Shown piece after piece: positions 42,289 to 51,800 of a DNA stretch of 64,000 nucleotides. The stretch is from an uncultured Cytophagales bacterium (lineage in GTDB: Bacteria; Bacteroidota; Bacteroidia; Cytophagales; Thermoflexibacteraceae), in NCBI GenBank assembly GCA_938039675.1, contig CALHUI010000003.1, positions 62,001-126,000 of the forward strand, in the 5' to 3' direction. How positions within the stretch are numbered: the first letter of the stretch is position 1; every line of letters starts with the position of its first letter. A program made the position numbers and the translations under genes. The notes beneath the pieces were generated by a model, which worked only from the letters and a program-made list of their open reading frames with translations, did no database searches and was not told where the DNA came from.

Positions 42289-43193
42289 TATCCTTTGCTA
42301 TAGCGTTTTTCGCCTGCTTTGATAGCAATTGGCAAGCGATTTTGCGGCGGCGGCAACGGGCAGGTGGCAAATTCGGTAAAGGCACAGGGCGGATTGATTG
42401 CCTTGTTAAAATCCAGAATAGTATGGCCCGTGCTATCGGGTTTGTCTGCATATAAGAATCGACCGGCAGCATAAGTTTGCTTTTTGTTGGTTTCGTCGGC
42501 AAAAAGGATGAACAACTTGTCGCCGCTTTCCACTGCATCTAAGCGATAGTTTTTTCCTTGCCAGTCAAACACCAATGTATCAGGGGAAGGCTGATAACTT
42601 ACTTGCCCCAACACGTCGGTAATGGCTATTTGATGCGTGTCTGAAACGGGCTCTACACGTGCGCGGAGTCGCCAGCGCGGGTCTATGTCATACCGAGCAA
42701 TGCCCGTAAAACTTTTGACAGCCGGATGTTCTAAGTCGCGGAGGCGCACGCCATACTTATTGCCCCGCTTGATAATGAACCACCGCAGCGAACCGTGCGC
42801 AAGTATAACAGGCTTTTTCTGCTCTTGGCTGAAAATAAGCGAATCGGTAATGCGTACACCATCTGCGGTAACAGTGGCCTTAGGGTCAGCCGTAAAACGC
42901 ACTCTCCCATTTTCCAACATTAAAATGCCGAGGCGGTCTGCTGCTTTCCCTTTTGGAAAAACAATCTGGTTGCGCTCATCAGCTCCTACGCTGTTTTTGC
43001 CTTCGTGCAGCCAAAAAAGCCCTGCCAAGTTGAGCCAACCGTCTTCTTTTTTTTTGAGCGACTCAATCCGCTCGCTGTGCCATTGATGGATTTCATCAGT
43101 ATAATTAGTAGTGCTGCTCTCTTGTTGCGAAGACAAACAGGCGGCACTCAGCAGCAGCACAGCGGTAAGGGCGGTGTAGATGTGTGATTTCAT
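42285..43193 (-). CDS. DUF1684 lipoprotein, full length
   Basis: This 302-residue protein has lipobox SAAC (Cys19) and the complete DUF1684 pattern: EIHQWHSERIESLKKKEDGW, LNLAGLFWLHEGKNSVGAD, the central RWFIIKRGNKYGVRLRDLE, and the C-terminal HTILDFNKAINPPCAFTEF with CPLPPPQNRLPIAIKAGEK. DUF1684 proteins have no firmly established biochemical role. A shorter paralogue is at 44199. The 57-nt gap to the flavin reductase gene upstream on the same strand suggests an operon with it. Confidence 0.9.
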   Translation of the reverse strand: MKSHIYTALTAVLLLSAACLSSQQESSTTNYTDEIHQWHSERIESLKKKEDGWLNLAGLFWLHEGKNSVGADERNQIVFPKGKAADRLGILMLENGRVRFTADPKATVTADGVRITDSLIFSQEQKKPVILAHGSLRWFIIKRGNKYGVRLRDLEHPAVKSFTGIARYDIDPRWRLRARVEPVSDTHQIAITDVLGQVSYQPSPDTLVFDWQGKNYRLDAVESGDKLFILFADETNKKQTYAAGRFLYADKPDSTGHTILDFNKAINPPCAFTEFATCPLPPPQNRLPIAIKAGEKRYSKGY

Positions 43194-43250
43194 AAGGGGG
43201 CTAACTTAAATTTAACAACAGTATAACGAACCCTTAACCATTTTTGCATT

Positions 43251-44102
43251 TCAGGAGGCTAATAAAACCTTCCAAGCAGCATCTATCAGGTTGGCATCCA
43301 ACAATGCTGCTGCCAAATGATGCCCGCTGAGATGTTCAAAACCAGTAGGGATGGACACAGCCGCAAGCGAGGAAGGGTCGGGTAAGGACTCCGTATTGCC
43401 GAGCTTGCCCAAGTGATTGCCTGTAAGTACGGGGCTGAGGCGTATGGCCTCGGGCAGGTTGTCCACGCCTATGCCAAGGCGTGCAACAGGTTTGGCAACT
43501 TCAAAAAGTGCATTTCCGTTGGCGCGACAATACCAGTCGCCGCCCATGCGCGACACCAAGTCTATTTTAAACGGCTCTATCTGTCCTTTGCTGTCAAAAA
43601 TATCTTCTCGGAAGTGTGCCAGTACTATTTGGCATATAATTAGGTTGCCGGCACCGCCTTGATTGCCCAGTGGGATAATGCGGCGTACTTTGCACTCGTA
43701 CTGCACAGGCGACTCTTTTACGCGCGGCGGACGCACCATCTCGGAGTCCAACTCGGTCAGCCCCGATTTGACAAACTCATTCACTCCTTTGTCGTATTCG
43801 GTGCTCGCCAGCGACATCTGCTCTACGATTTCGTGATTTACAATATTGATAACCACCTCGGGTACTTCATACACATTTTCCAGTGTATGTTTAATGGTGT
43901 TGTCGCGCACACGGCGGGCAGGCGAAAATACCAATATCGGCGGATTGGAACTGAAGCAATTAAAAAAACTGAAAGGGCTAAGGTTCACCTGTCCGTCGCG
44001 GCTGATAGTGCTTGCAAATGCTATGGGGCGGGGCCCTATGCTGCCTAATATTAGGGCGTGCATCTGTATAGTAGGAATATCGGCAGGGCGAATGGTTTTC
44101 AT
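43251..44102 (-). CDS. flavin reductase family protein
   Basis: This 283-residue protein has an FMN-binding split-barrel domain (about 10-190): LILGSIGPRPIAFASTISRD, NLSPFSFFNCFSSNPPILVF and EYDKGVNEFVKSGL. The C-terminal extension of about 80 residues is often present in the Bacteroidota group. It could reduce flavin using NAD(P)H or act as a flavoredoxin-like electron carrier. The physiological partner is not evident, and no partner monooxygenase is adjacent. It precedes the DUF1684 lipoprotein gene on the same strand. Confidence 0.88.
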   Translation of the reverse strand: MKTIRPADIPTIQMHALILGSIGPRPIAFASTISRDGQVNLSPFSFFNCFSSNPPILVFSPARRVRDNTIKHTLENVYEVPEVVINIVNHEIVEQMSLASTEYDKGVNEFVKSGLTELDSEMVRPPRVKESPVQYECKVRRIIPLGNQGGAGNLIICQIVLAHFREDIFDSKGQIEPFKIDLVSRMGGDWYCRANGNALFEVAKPVARLGIGVDNLPEAIRLSPVLTGNHLGKLGNTESLPDPSSLAAVSIPTGFEHLSGHHLAAALLDANLIDAAWKVLLAS

Positions 44103-44165
44103 AAACTAAGGTTGTTTACGGTTTTGTTGCAAGCAAATTTAACGGATGGTATCCGATATTCTGCT

Positions 44166-44173
44166 TACATTTG
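44166..44173 (+). promoter_or_regulatory. -7 box of the short DUF1684 gene
   Basis: TACATTTG fits TAnnTTTG and lies 25 nt before the GTG at 44199. It sits inside the longer frame that begins at 44058, which argues against that start. Confidence 0.5.
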
Positions 44174-44198
44174 TTCAAACAATAACCCTTACCAACAC

Positions 44199-44825
44199 GT
44201 GAAAACCAACTATTTGCTTTTTTCTGCCATTGCCGTGGTGTTGCTGTTTGTTATTTTTTACTCATTCAGCGACCTGCAAATGAATGACCGCTATGTAGAA
44301 GGTATTCAGGAGGAACGCAAAGAAAAAGAAGAGTTTTTCAGGCAAGACGAAGAGTCGCCCATAGAACCGGCACTGCGCAAAAAGTTCAAGGGGCTTAGCT
44401 ATTTCCCCATAGATGCATCTTATCGCCTGACTGCCGAGCTGACGCTTATTCCCGAAACTGATACAGCCACACTCCGCCTGCAAACCACCACCGGCGAAGA
44501 ACGCCTGATGCGGCGTTACGGCATTGCCCGCTTTCGATTCAACGGCGAACAGCACGCGCTTACCCTTTTTGTCAGCAGCGAATCGCCGCAAATTCTGTTT
44601 GTACCGTTTAACGACCCCACCAACGGCAAAGAAACTTACAAAACAGGTCGTTATATGGACATCCCGTTGCCCAAAGGTCGCCGCGACCAGATTGTGCTGG
44701 ACTTTAACACAGCATATAACCCCTATTGCGCCTACAACGATAATTACAGTTGTCCTATTCCGCCGCCGGAAAATCGCTTGAAAGTACCCATTCGGGCAGG
44801 CGAAATGGTCTATAAGGGTAAATAG
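44199..44825 (+). CDS. DUF1684 protein, short membrane-anchored paralogue
   Basis: This 208-residue protein begins at a GTG with an N-terminal membrane helix (NYLLFSAIAVVLLFVIFYSF) rather than a lipobox. A charged linker and the C-terminal DUF1684 core follow (KKFKGLSYFPIDASYRLTAE, QIVLDFNTAYNPYCAYNDN, CPIPPPENRLKVPIRAGE). It lacks the N-terminal third present in the 302-residue relative at 42285. The longer frame from 44058 would place the promoter inside the gene. Function unknown. Confidence 0.82.
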   Translation: MKTNYLLFSAIAVVLLFVIFYSFSDLQMNDRYVEGIQEERKEKEEFFRQDEESPIEPALRKKFKGLSYFPIDASYRLTAELTLIPETDTATLRLQTTTGEERLMRRYGIARFRFNGEQHALTLFVSSESPQILFVPFNDPTNGKETYKTGRYMDIPLPKGRRDQIVLDFNTAYNPYCAYNDNYSCPIPPPENRLKVPIRAGEMVYKGK

Positions 44826-44877
44826 GCTTCATTTTTGTTGAGCAACAACTTGTCATCCAATTTCACCTCATACAACT

Positions 44878-45411
44878 ATGAAATACCTCTATCTGTTACT
44901 TGTATGCGTTTTGCCTGCAATGGCGTTTGCCCAAGAATCCAAATTGATGGAAGACGGCGAAACCATGGAATACAACGGCCTGCGTGTAGGCTATCGGATT
45001 ACGAATGTTTCTATCCGTGAAGTAGGCAAGGAAGTATTTGACCGTTATACGGTTACGGCGTTTGTAACCAATTTCAGTGCCTGTGAAATCGGCCTGCGCC
45101 TGACGGGCAACGAACGCCCGGGTTTTATCAATGACCAGATGCTCCGTTTAGCAGCCTTTGAATGCCTCAATGCCACAGGGGCACGCCTCACTTCCAGAAG
45201 TATGGACATCAGCTTGCGCAACGACCCTGTGTATTTTACTCATCGCTACGATGTAAAGTTGCCCGACGGCAAAACTGAAACCCGTTCCGACAACATTATT
45301 GTAGGCTATATGCTGCAACGCAACCGTACACGTGAGAACAGTTTTATTGTGATTGTTCCGCGTGGCGAAAAGCCGCAAATCCGCGTAACGGTTTTTCCAC
45401 AGATCAACTGA
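44878..45411 (+). CDS. exported protein of unknown function
   Basis: This 177-residue protein has a signal peptide (MKYLYLLLVCVLPAMAFAQ, about 1-19). A strand-rich body follows (YNGLRVGYRITNVSIREVGK, YTVTAFVTNFSACEIGLRL, SFIVIVPRGEKPQIRVTV). There are only two cysteines, in SACEIG and AAFECLN. I do not recognise a family; the pattern could be a small Ig-like beta-sandwich. It follows the short DUF1684 gene by 52 nt on the same strand and may be co-transcribed. Confidence 0.75.
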   Translation: MKYLYLLLVCVLPAMAFAQESKLMEDGETMEYNGLRVGYRITNVSIREVGKEVFDRYTVTAFVTNFSACEIGLRLTGNERPGFINDQMLRLAAFECLNATGARLTSRSMDISLRNDPVYFTHRYDVKLPDGKTETRSDNIIVGYMLQRNRTRENSFIVIVPRGEKPQIRVTVFPQIN

Positions 45412-45601
45412 CGGTTGCTTGCAAAATTATCAGTGAGTCTCGGTGCACGCCGCTATGTGAAAAATACGGGTTGTCGGTTTGTTTTGCATGGGAAAGACAC
45501 CTTTTCAGTCCAATGACTGGCGCAATCCGTAACAATAGCGACGTGCATTTCCGCAATTAGAGATGACTCATGTTTGCATGTGTGGTGTTATGGCGTGTGA
45601 T

Positions 45602-48238
45602 TTATTGTTGCTGGTCGTTTTGTTCTCCCTGTTTCACATCATCGTTATTGATTTTCTTGCGGCGCGAAGAGCGTTGCTGGTCGCCAAAGCCCATTTTGCC
45701 AAAATTGTAATTAAACGTAATGCGAACAGCGCGGTTGTATATATTGCGCAGAATATTCTGACGGAAGGAGTCGGTGGCAAATTGTGATTCAATGCGCAGT
45801 GCTTGACGGAAAATGTTGTCTGCACCTAAGGTAACGCCACCCTTTTTGTTGAGGATGTCTTTCTTGATACCGAATGAGTAGAAACTGAACACACCTTGTG
45901 TGCCTTGCAGCTGTACGGTCGGCGAATTGACAAAGCCAAAACCTTGTGCACTCCATCCTTTGCCAAAGCTGTATTGTGTGTTGAAGTTGGCGCTGTACTG
46001 CCAGTCGCTGTTGCTGCTGCCAAGTGCAGGGCTTTCAAACTGTACGTACAAAGCGTTGAACGTACCGCTTATGCGCCATGCGGAAGTAACTTGCACCGAA
46101 CCGAAGACACTTGCACCCAATACGCGGTTTTTTGCCACATTGTCAAAAGTAGAGCTGGCTACTCCCGACTCATCCACCGAAACAACGGTGCTGATAGCGT
46201 TATTGGTTTGCCGCCAGAAAGTGCTGACCGTCAGCGAGCTGCGGTTGATGAATGCACTGTAATTCAACTCTGTGTTATGGGTTAGCTCGGGCAGCAGTTG
46301 CGGGTTGCCAAATCGGATGTTGTTCGGGTCGGAAAGGTTTACGAACGGATTCAGTACGCCAATACCCGGGCGCTGGATGCGGCGGTTATAGGAGGCTTTA
46401 ATAGTGTTGCCTTTTTTCAGCGTTTTTGAAAGAGCAATGTTAGGTATTAGGTTACCGAAGTTTTGCGTGAAACGGCTGTTGTCTAAGGGCAAAACACCAA
46501 CAATATCGGTGTATTCATAGCGAATACCCGCTTTGATTCCGAATTTGGATTGGGTAGTGTAGCCGTAGCTGGCATATGCAGCTATCACGTTTTGGTCATA
46601 GTTTAGGGCATTGTTCCTCGCCGGATTGATGACAAACCGATTTTGCTCAAAGTTAAAGGTGGCAAAGTCGTTGCTGCTGGTTATTTTGCGCAGGATGGCT
46701 TTGCTGCCTGTTTCAAAAATGCTTCTTTCTGCAACGGGGTGCACATAGTCGGCTTGCAGAGTGATTTCGCGGTTGCTGTTGCGGTTGTCGTTGCGTTCGC
46801 GGTAATCTACCAGATTGAACGTGTTGAACTGGTCTAACTGATAGCGGTCAGTTCCTTTGTTCAGTGTGTAGAGCGCAAGTAAAGCCAGTTCCTGTTGCGG
46901 TTTGCTGAAAGTGCGGGTATAGTCTAAGTTAAATGTGTAGTTATTGCTTACATCAGTTGAGTTGATATCGCGTGTGAATTGGCGCACAGTGGCGTTGTTC
47001 TGCCCAAAAACAGTAGCTTGGTTTTGGTCGTCCCAAAAACCGCGTTTGCCGAAGCGCATACCTGCCGAAAGGTTGCTCTTGGGGCTGATTTCATAGTCGG
47101 CATTGAGTTGCATACGGCCAAAAACGCGGTAGCTAAAGCCGTCGTCATTGCGATTGAAAAAGCTGGTTTGACCGGTGGGCAAAAAGTTAGTGCGGTTGTT
47201 GTAGCCGTCGTTCCATACGTACACAGCACGGCCGCCGCCATTGAGCGAAAGCCCCAGTTTGCCGGTGCGGAAGTTCAGTCCGCCGTCCATATTGCTACTG
47301 CGAGTGCCAGCGGAAACATTAACGTTGCCGCTCAAACCTTGGAGAGTATTTTTCTTGGTAATAATATTGATGATGCCCGATGTCCCTTCGGCATCATAGC
47401 GGGCAGAAGGGCTGGTAATTACTTCTACGCTCTTAATCATCTCGGCGGGAATCTGTCGTAAAGCATCCGCTACGCTTGCCGCTATAATGGTGCTGGGCTT
47501 ATTGTTGATTAGTACTTGTACATTACTGCTGCCGCGCAGTTGTACATTGCCATCCAAATCAACGGAAAGCAAGGGAACTTTCCGAAGCACTTCGGTAGCA
47601 TCGCTGCCTGCATTGGTTACGTCTTTCTCGGCGTTGTAGGTGATGCGGTCAATTTTATCTTCTACCAAATCTTTTTGGTCAACTATTTCTATTTCGTTCA
47701 GTAATTTGACTTCGGCAGGAAGGACAATATTGGCCAAATTGACAGTTGCACGGTCATTTGCTACCGTTACGTTATCCAGCGTAATGGTCTGATAACCTAC
47801 AAAGCTAACGGCTAATTTGTAAGTGCCTGCACCTACTTTGCTAATGGTAAACTGACCTTTGTCATTGGTAATAGTACCATCAATAGGCTTGCCGGTTTTT
47901 TTGTCTAAGAGGGCAACCGTTGCAAACTCTACGGGTTGCTTGGTGGCAGAATCCAATACGGTGCCTGTGATTTTGCTGTTGCCTTTTTGCTGCTGCGGCT
48001 CCTGTGCAGCGGCTGCTTTTTCTGCTGCTTCTATCCATTGCTGGATTTGTTGCAGTTGCTCAGGAGTCGGGCGGGTGCCTTGCGAAAACCACTGGCGAAT
48101 TTGTTCTTGTTGTTGAGGGGGCAACAACTGGATTTTTTCGCGCCACTGTGCGCCCTGTCCTTGTTGAGGCATCTGCGCAAATAAAAGCCGGGTACAGACA
48201 AACAAACTGCCAAGAATAAGTAAAAATGAACGATACAT
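45602..48238 (-). CDS. TonB-dependent receptor with carboxypeptidase-regulatory-like domain (OMP_b-brl_3 type)
   Basis: This 878-residue outer-membrane protein has a signal peptide (about 1-22, ending LLFAQ), then a Gln-rich helical segment (about 22-85). A CarboxypepD_reg-like beta-sandwich (about 88-175, ITGTVLDSATKQPVEFATVA) and a plug domain (about 190-300, DVTNAGSDATEVLRKVPLLS and SARYDAEGTSGIINIITKK) follow. The barrel is of the outer-membrane-protein beta-barrel family seen in Bacteroidota. No SusD partner follows, so it is not a polysaccharide-utilisation receptor. The ligand is unknown. The Gln-rich spacer is an uncommon addition. Confidence 0.92.
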   Translation of the reverse strand: MYRSFLLILGSLFVCTRLLFAQMPQQGQGAQWREKIQLLPPQQQEQIRQWFSQGTRPTPEQLQQIQQWIEAAEKAAAAQEPQQQKGNSKITGTVLDSATKQPVEFATVALLDKKTGKPIDGTITNDKGQFTISKVGAGTYKLAVSFVGYQTITLDNVTVANDRATVNLANIVLPAEVKLLNEIEIVDQKDLVEDKIDRITYNAEKDVTNAGSDATEVLRKVPLLSVDLDGNVQLRGSSNVQVLINNKPSTIIAASVADALRQIPAEMIKSVEVITSPSARYDAEGTSGIINIITKKNTLQGLSGNVNVSAGTRSSNMDGGLNFRTGKLGLSLNGGGRAVYVWNDGYNNRTNFLPTGQTSFFNRNDDGFSYRVFGRMQLNADYEISPKSNLSAGMRFGKRGFWDDQNQATVFGQNNATVRQFTRDINSTDVSNNYTFNLDYTRTFSKPQQELALLALYTLNKGTDRYQLDQFNTFNLVDYRERNDNRNSNREITLQADYVHPVAERSIFETGSKAILRKITSSNDFATFNFEQNRFVINPARNNALNYDQNVIAAYASYGYTTQSKFGIKAGIRYEYTDIVGVLPLDNSRFTQNFGNLIPNIALSKTLKKGNTIKASYNRRIQRPGIGVLNPFVNLSDPNNIRFGNPQLLPELTHNTELNYSAFINRSSLTVSTFWRQTNNAISTVVSVDESGVASSTFDNVAKNRVLGASVFGSVQVTSAWRISGTFNALYVQFESPALGSSNSDWQYSANFNTQYSFGKGWSAQGFGFVNSPTVQLQGTQGVFSFYSFGIKKDILNKKGGVTLGADNIFRQALRIESQFATDSFRQNILRNIYNRAVRITFNYNFGKMGFGDQQRSSRRKKINNDDVKQGEQNDQQQ

Positions 48239-48822
48239 TATTGCTGAGATGATTTTTGCTTCCGATAATTGAATGTCGTAACAAATATCTAATACAATAC
48301 CACAAGTAGTAAGTATTTGTTAATCAGACAAATATTCAACAGAGGAACAGTTAAAACAGTTTAATAATGTCCGAAAACGAACAGTAAGATTGCGAAAATG
48401 AACAGCCATAATACAGAATATCAAACGGCACAACAGGAGCGGCGATATATTGCCTGCTATTAGGCAAAGAGCCTTTTTTAGAATGATATTTATCAAAGAT
48501 AGAGTTGTATATTTTCTATGTAAGAGCAAAATACATCTCAACAATTTACAAGCGAAAGATGGTTTTTATCGCTTGAACATTACTTTTAAATGTTTTTAAG
48601 CATTTATCGGATTTTTTACTTCTTTTGTCTGAAAACTTGCTTAACTCGTCGGGTTTTATGCCGGTTTTATCGAATACCTTAGAGATGGATGAGTCGGGCT
48701 TAGGTATTTTAATTATTTTTGTTACCAGAATTGAAGTGTATAAACTTATTTTTCTTACGCGCATCCATACGTGTTGAGATGAAATAAATTTAGCGCATTA
48801 CCTTTGGATTAAGCGAGTTTCT
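48239..48822. other. 584-nt AT-rich intergenic region without a supported gene
   Basis: This divergent gap separates the TonB receptor from the giant gene. It is visibly more AT-rich than its neighbours. It contains a near-perfect inverted repeat GTATTTGT/ACAAATAT (48313-48320 / 48328-48335) and the promoter of the giant gene at its right end. Two small open frames on the minus strand (48320-48544 and 48546-48764) show no family features and are not called. Confidence 0.6.
48774..48806 (+). promoter_or_regulatory. promoter of the giant PKD protein gene
   Basis: TTG (48774-48776) and TACCTTTG (48799-48806, fitting TAnnTTTG) are 22 nt apart, slightly longer than the usual 19. The ATG follows 17 nt later. 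Confidence 0.5.
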
Positions 48823-51800
48823 ATGATACAAGTTGTTACCCGATTCTCTTTTTTGCTGACCTTTTTATTGTGGGTAGCGTGGCATCCGCTATGGTCGCAA
48901 ACAGCTGATTTTAGAGTAGGAACGGCAGGCGAGCCGCTGACAGGCGGTTGCGGCATAGCTACCTACAAGTTTTTTGACCAGAGTTCAAGCCTTCCGGCCG
49001 ACTTAACCACTATTCGCTACAATTGGGATTTTGGCACAGGCAGCCCTGTGATAGGGATTCCCAATGACCCGAGTATTACCGAGCCGGAGCGTGCCTACGG
49101 TGCTCCGGGGCGCTATATGGTCAGGTTGCGCATTACTAATGCCGCCGGTACGGTTACTATCAGCGAACGTACGCGCGAGGTGATTGTTTATGACAGGGCA
49201 ACGCCCAACTTCACTGCGCCTCCCGGTATTGGCTGTACACCCTACACGGTAACATTTAGCGATATAACCGTAGCAGGAACTGTGGCAACAGGCGGCTTGA
49301 TAGGTGATATTGTCCGCTGGACATGGAATTTTGGAGACGGAACAACCATTACAGGCACCGACCCGTCCTTTCGGACACCGACGCACACTTATAACTTCCC
49401 CGGCGACTATCAGGTAACGCTGACGGTTGAAACTTTTGCCGGTGGCAAGGAAACTTGTCAGGCATCTATCATTCGCCCCAATGCAGTCCGTGTGCGCTGG
49501 TCGCCGCAGGCTGCTTTTCGTTTGCAGAACGGTCCGGCTTGTTCGCCGCCGTTTTTGGCACGTTTTGAAAATCTTTCTACGGTACGTACCAGTCCGCCGC
49601 CACCGGGGGTAATTGCCAGCTATTTATGGGAGTTTTTCGATGAAAATGGCAACCCCGCAGGCACAAGTACGGATGAGAATCCTACCTTTGTTTACAGCAC
49701 TTTTGGTATTTACCGCGTGCGTCTGACCGTTACTACTACCGACGGCTGCTCGGCAGTTCGTGATGTGCCTGATGCAATTATTATCAGAAACAACATCGCG
49801 GATTTTGACATTCCGCCCATTTATTGCGCAAACAGCGGGCAACAGTTTTTTGACCGCTCCTCAGCAGGGGCTGTAGGTTGGTCGTGGAACTTTGGTGATG
49901 GTGACACCTCTACGGCACAAAATCCGAACAAAACCTACACTGTACCGGGCACTTATCCCGTAACGCTGACCACTACCTTTATTGACGGTTGTACAGTAAG
50001 TGTTACCAAAAACGTAACGATTCGTCCGCTACCCGATGCTAATTTTACGGTCAGTCCGCCTGATAATCTTTGCAATATTGGGCCGCGCCAATTAATTCCT
50101 GCACTGAATAATCCTGCCGATTACCTCTATGAGTGGCGCGTTACGGACCCTGCCTTTGCATTCGGCGAAGCCATTTATACAACAGCAACGCCTACGCACA
50201 ATTTCACGGCGTTCGGCACCTACCCGATTCGCCTGACCATTACCGACCGTACAACAGGCTGTTCCAATACGCTGACGCGCAATCTGGTACTGGCAGAAGC
50301 TGTTCCGCGTTTGGAATTTATCGGAGCGCAGCCTACCACTACTTGTGCACCTGTTACTTTTAACTTTACGGCGCGTAACAGCATTTCGGTAGAAGGTATT
50401 ATTCGCTACGATTTTGATTTTGGCGATGGTTCACCCGTAGTGAGCATCACACCGCCGTTTACGCCTACCGGCTTTCCTGATGTTTCGCATACATATACTA
50501 CGCCCGGTGTTTACACACCGCGTGTAACCATTACGACTGTTAGTGGCTGTACGCGCACGGGCAATTTTAATCAGCAAGTTAAAGTTGGCACTCCTCCGCC
50601 TAATACTATTACGCTGACTCCAAGCCGCAACGGCTGTGCGACAATTGGCGGCGTGGGTATTACGTTTACGCCCAATATTCCTCCGGGGGTTTGTGCGGAT
50701 AGCGTAGTTTATGATTTCGGCGACGGCTCCGCACCGCGCAATGTGGGCAACGTAGGACCGGTTACGCATGAGTTTCGCACCATCGGTACTATTACGGTTA
50801 ATGCTATTTTTTATTGCAACGGTTGCCCCACGGTTAGCCCGATTACGGCTACGGTGAATGTGGACGGCCCCATTGCATTATTTAACGTGGTTGGCGGCGG
50901 AGTAGCTTGCACAAGCGGCAGCACCTTTAACTTCCTGAATACCAGTGTAGATGCAGCAGCACCCGCAACTACTACCTACGAATGGGACTTTGGCGACGGC
51001 TCGGCAACGCAAATTATACCTCGCGGCGACCCGGTATCGCACACCTACGCTAACCCCGGAGTTTACACGGTTCGTCTGCGTGCCATTAGCTCTAATGGCT
51101 GTGTAAACGAAAGAACTGCCGTTGTCAATATTTCCGTTTCTGCACCATCCTTTACGGTAACGCCAAACCCCTCAGGGCCAATTTGCAGCAATACACCTAT
51201 TCGGTTTACCAGCACCTCAACTACCAGCGGTACAATTATTAGCTATCGTTGGGATTTCGGCGACGGCAATGTTGTAACCATCGACGGCCCGGCGGGAGCT
51301 TCGGTAACGCATACGTATGCACCGCGTGTAGCACCCTATCAGGCAACACTGACCATTACTGAGTCCAACGGTTGTGCCGAATCGGTGAGTGCGCCGGTCA
51401 ATATTACGATTCAGGGAGTCATTGCCAATTTTAGCAACCCCTCGGTAGTTTGTGTGGGAGAACCCGTCAATTTTACGGATGCCTCTACAGTATTCCCTAA
51501 CAGCAATGCCATTACGTCTTGGAACTGGTTCTTCCAAGATGGTATTGCCAATCCGTTCCAAAACCAAACTGTACAGAATCCGACTTATACTTTTTTGCGT
51601 CCCGGCACATGGAACGTAACACTGAGCGTTGCCGATAATAACGGTATCGGCCCTTGTACGGCAACTATTACCCGTCAGGTTACTGTGTTGCCGCGTCCTA
51701 CGCCCGGCTTTAATGTGTCTGCTACCACGTTCTGTGCGGGCAGCAATATGCAGATTACAAGTACGGCAAGCGATATTCCCGGCGGCACAGGCTTAACCTA

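Noticed and set aside
44058-44198. Upstream extension of the short DUF1684 gene
   Set aside because: It overlaps the divergent flavin reductase start and contains the promoter-like -7 box; the GTG at 44199 precedes the membrane helix directly.
48546-48764. 72-codon Lys/Ser-rich frame on the minus strand in the AT-rich gap
   Set aside because: No promoter, no family motif and a composition expected of AT-rich DNA; not distinguishable from chance.
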